From the NCBI GenBank assembly GCA_009922885.1, contig RFUP01000150.1:1-6151 (forward strand): DNA of 6,151 nucleotides, in the 5' to 3' direction. The notes below the pieces were generated by a model, which was not told the origin of the DNA, searched no databases, and worked only from the letters and a program-made list of their open reading frames with translations. The translations under genes were made by a program, and so were the position numbers. Below, in pieces: positions 5,573-6,151 of this stretch. Origin of the DNA: Paracoccaceae bacterium (GTDB lineage Bacteria > Pseudomonadota > Alphaproteobacteria > Rhodobacterales > Rhodobacteraceae). Each line of letters starts with the position of its first letter. Within the stretch, counting starts at the first letter, position 1.

Positions 5573-6151
5573 ATGGGCCTCTTTGACCGTCTCCGCACCA
5601 TCAGCCGTGGCACGTCACGGCCACCACGCCCGATCGATGTGGGCCGCGCCATGCTCACCGCGGTCGACGCCCAGATGGTGACCGCCGCCGATGGACGCAG
5701 CCTGGTCGCCAACCACGTGACGGTGCGTCTCGCAGCCACCGATATCGACACGACCTGCCCGAACAAGGATCTGCTGATCGACGAATTAGTGGACGCCCTC
5801 CGTGCCCACGCCGATTGGCGAGGCATGGATCTGGGCGGTGAGCCCTCGGTCATGATCACCATCGACGATGGTGCGGTAGCTATTGCCGACGACGCCAAGG
5901 GTGCTGCATCGTTGGCGCCCGACCCCGTCGTGCCCGAGGTGAGTGATGCAGATGCGGCACCACCGGAGATGCCACTAGCGGACGGGAGATCGCCGGATGA
6001 ATCAGATCCGGCCAGCGCCCCGCTCGACGCGGCCGCCCAACTCGCTGCTCTCGTCGCCGAAGAGGATCATCTCGACAACGGTGACGCCGCCGATGATGAG
6101 CCGGTGCCACCCATCCACTCTGCAGATGATGTGCGTGCGCTGCTCGACACC
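5573..6151 (+). CDS. DUF3662 / FHA-domain-type protein, N-terminal part (runs off window)
   Basis: The frame is open from ATG 5573 to the last base, 193 residues with no stop. The N-terminus begins MGLFDRLRTISRG and continues IDVGRAMLTAVDAQMVTAAD and GRSLVANHVTVRLAATDID (to about residue 58), then a helix LLIDELVDALRAHADWRGM. This order resembles DUF3662, the N-terminal domain of actinobacterial FhaA-like proteins, which act with Ser/Thr kinases (PknA/PknB) and cell-wall enzymes through a C-terminal FHA domain. From about residue 105 on there is a disordered Asp/Ala/Pro-rich linker, as expected before the FHA domain, which would lie beyond the window. ATG 5573 is the only ATG, GTG or TTG in this frame after the stop at 5378-5380. 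The ribosome binding site is poor. Codon use (GCC, GAC, ATC, GTC) differs from genes 1-5240. The family call is moderately sure, the FHA domain itself unseen. Confidence 0.65.
   Translation, partial: MGLFDRLRTISRGTSRPPRPIDVGRAMLTAVDAQMVTAADGRSLVANHVTVRLAATDIDTTCPNKDLLIDELVDALRAHADWRGMDLGGEPSVMITIDDGAVAIADDAKGAASLAPDPVVPEVSDADAAPPEMPLADGRSPDESDPASAPLDAAAQLAALVAEEDHLDNGDAADDEPVPPIHSADDVRALLDT

Noticed and set aside
5241..5681. In-frame 3' continuation of the desulfurase to 5681
   Set aside because: The residues bear no resemblance to the family, lack the catalytic cysteine loop, and overlap the DUF3662/FHA-type gene start in another frame. It is a chance open frame after the junction.
5110..5898. 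262-codon minus-strand frame across the junction
   Set aside because: It spans two unrelated sequences and reads as Ser/Arg/Pro-rich noise; over 5573-5898 it is antisense to the DUF3662-like frame.

Overview
The window appears to hold DNA from two different bacteria. Bases 1 to about 5240 look like a Rhodobacteraceae (alphaproteobacterial) chromosome: GC-rich, heavy use of GCG alanine codons, a Rhodobacter-type IscR without the classical cysteines, and a GC-rich hairpin repeat of a kind I recall from many Rhodobacterales genomes. From about 5240 to the end the codon style changes (GCC/GAC/ATC), the frame of the cysteine desulfurase loses its family resemblance, and the only recognisable protein is the N-terminus of an actinobacterial-type DUF3662/FHA-domain protein. 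The simplest reading is a chimeric assembly or clone. A real rearrangement cannot be excluded from sequence alone.

Layout. 2-2410 (+) is the 3' two thirds of mfd, the transcription-repair coupling factor, cut by the window start. Converging on it is a compact minus-strand cluster read from about 3879 down to 2425: an alpha/beta hydrolase (3223-3879), a 73-residue helical protein of unknown function (2997-3218) and an HD-domain phosphohydrolase of the YfbR/HDDC2 type (2425-3000). The gaps are 4 nt and a 4-nt ATGA overlap, so they are probably co-transcribed. A hairpin at 2417-2451, partly inside the last HD codons, is a likely mfd terminator.

A 172-nt divergent region (3880-4051) separates the hydrolase from iscR (4052-4513, +). 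It holds a good sigma70-like promoter whose -10 lies inside a 17-bp near-palindrome, a candidate IscR autoregulatory operator, and a small perfect hairpin in the presumed leader. iscR is followed by a hairpin-rich repeat (about 4533-4590) and a cysteine desulfurase (from GTG 4602). This is the usual head of a Rhodobacterales suf cluster, in which sufB would be expected next. The desulfurase is intact only to about residue 213, so its catalytic cysteine loop and C-terminus are missing.

The foreign tail (about 5240-6151) holds a possible 3' end of an unidentified gene (stop at 5378-5380), roughly 190 nt without a convincing gene, and the start of the DUF3662/FHA-type protein (5573 onward), which runs off the window. 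I found no new defence or mobile system here. The points most worth following are the chimera, the cysteine-poor IscR with its operator, and the repeat between iscR and the desulfurase gene.
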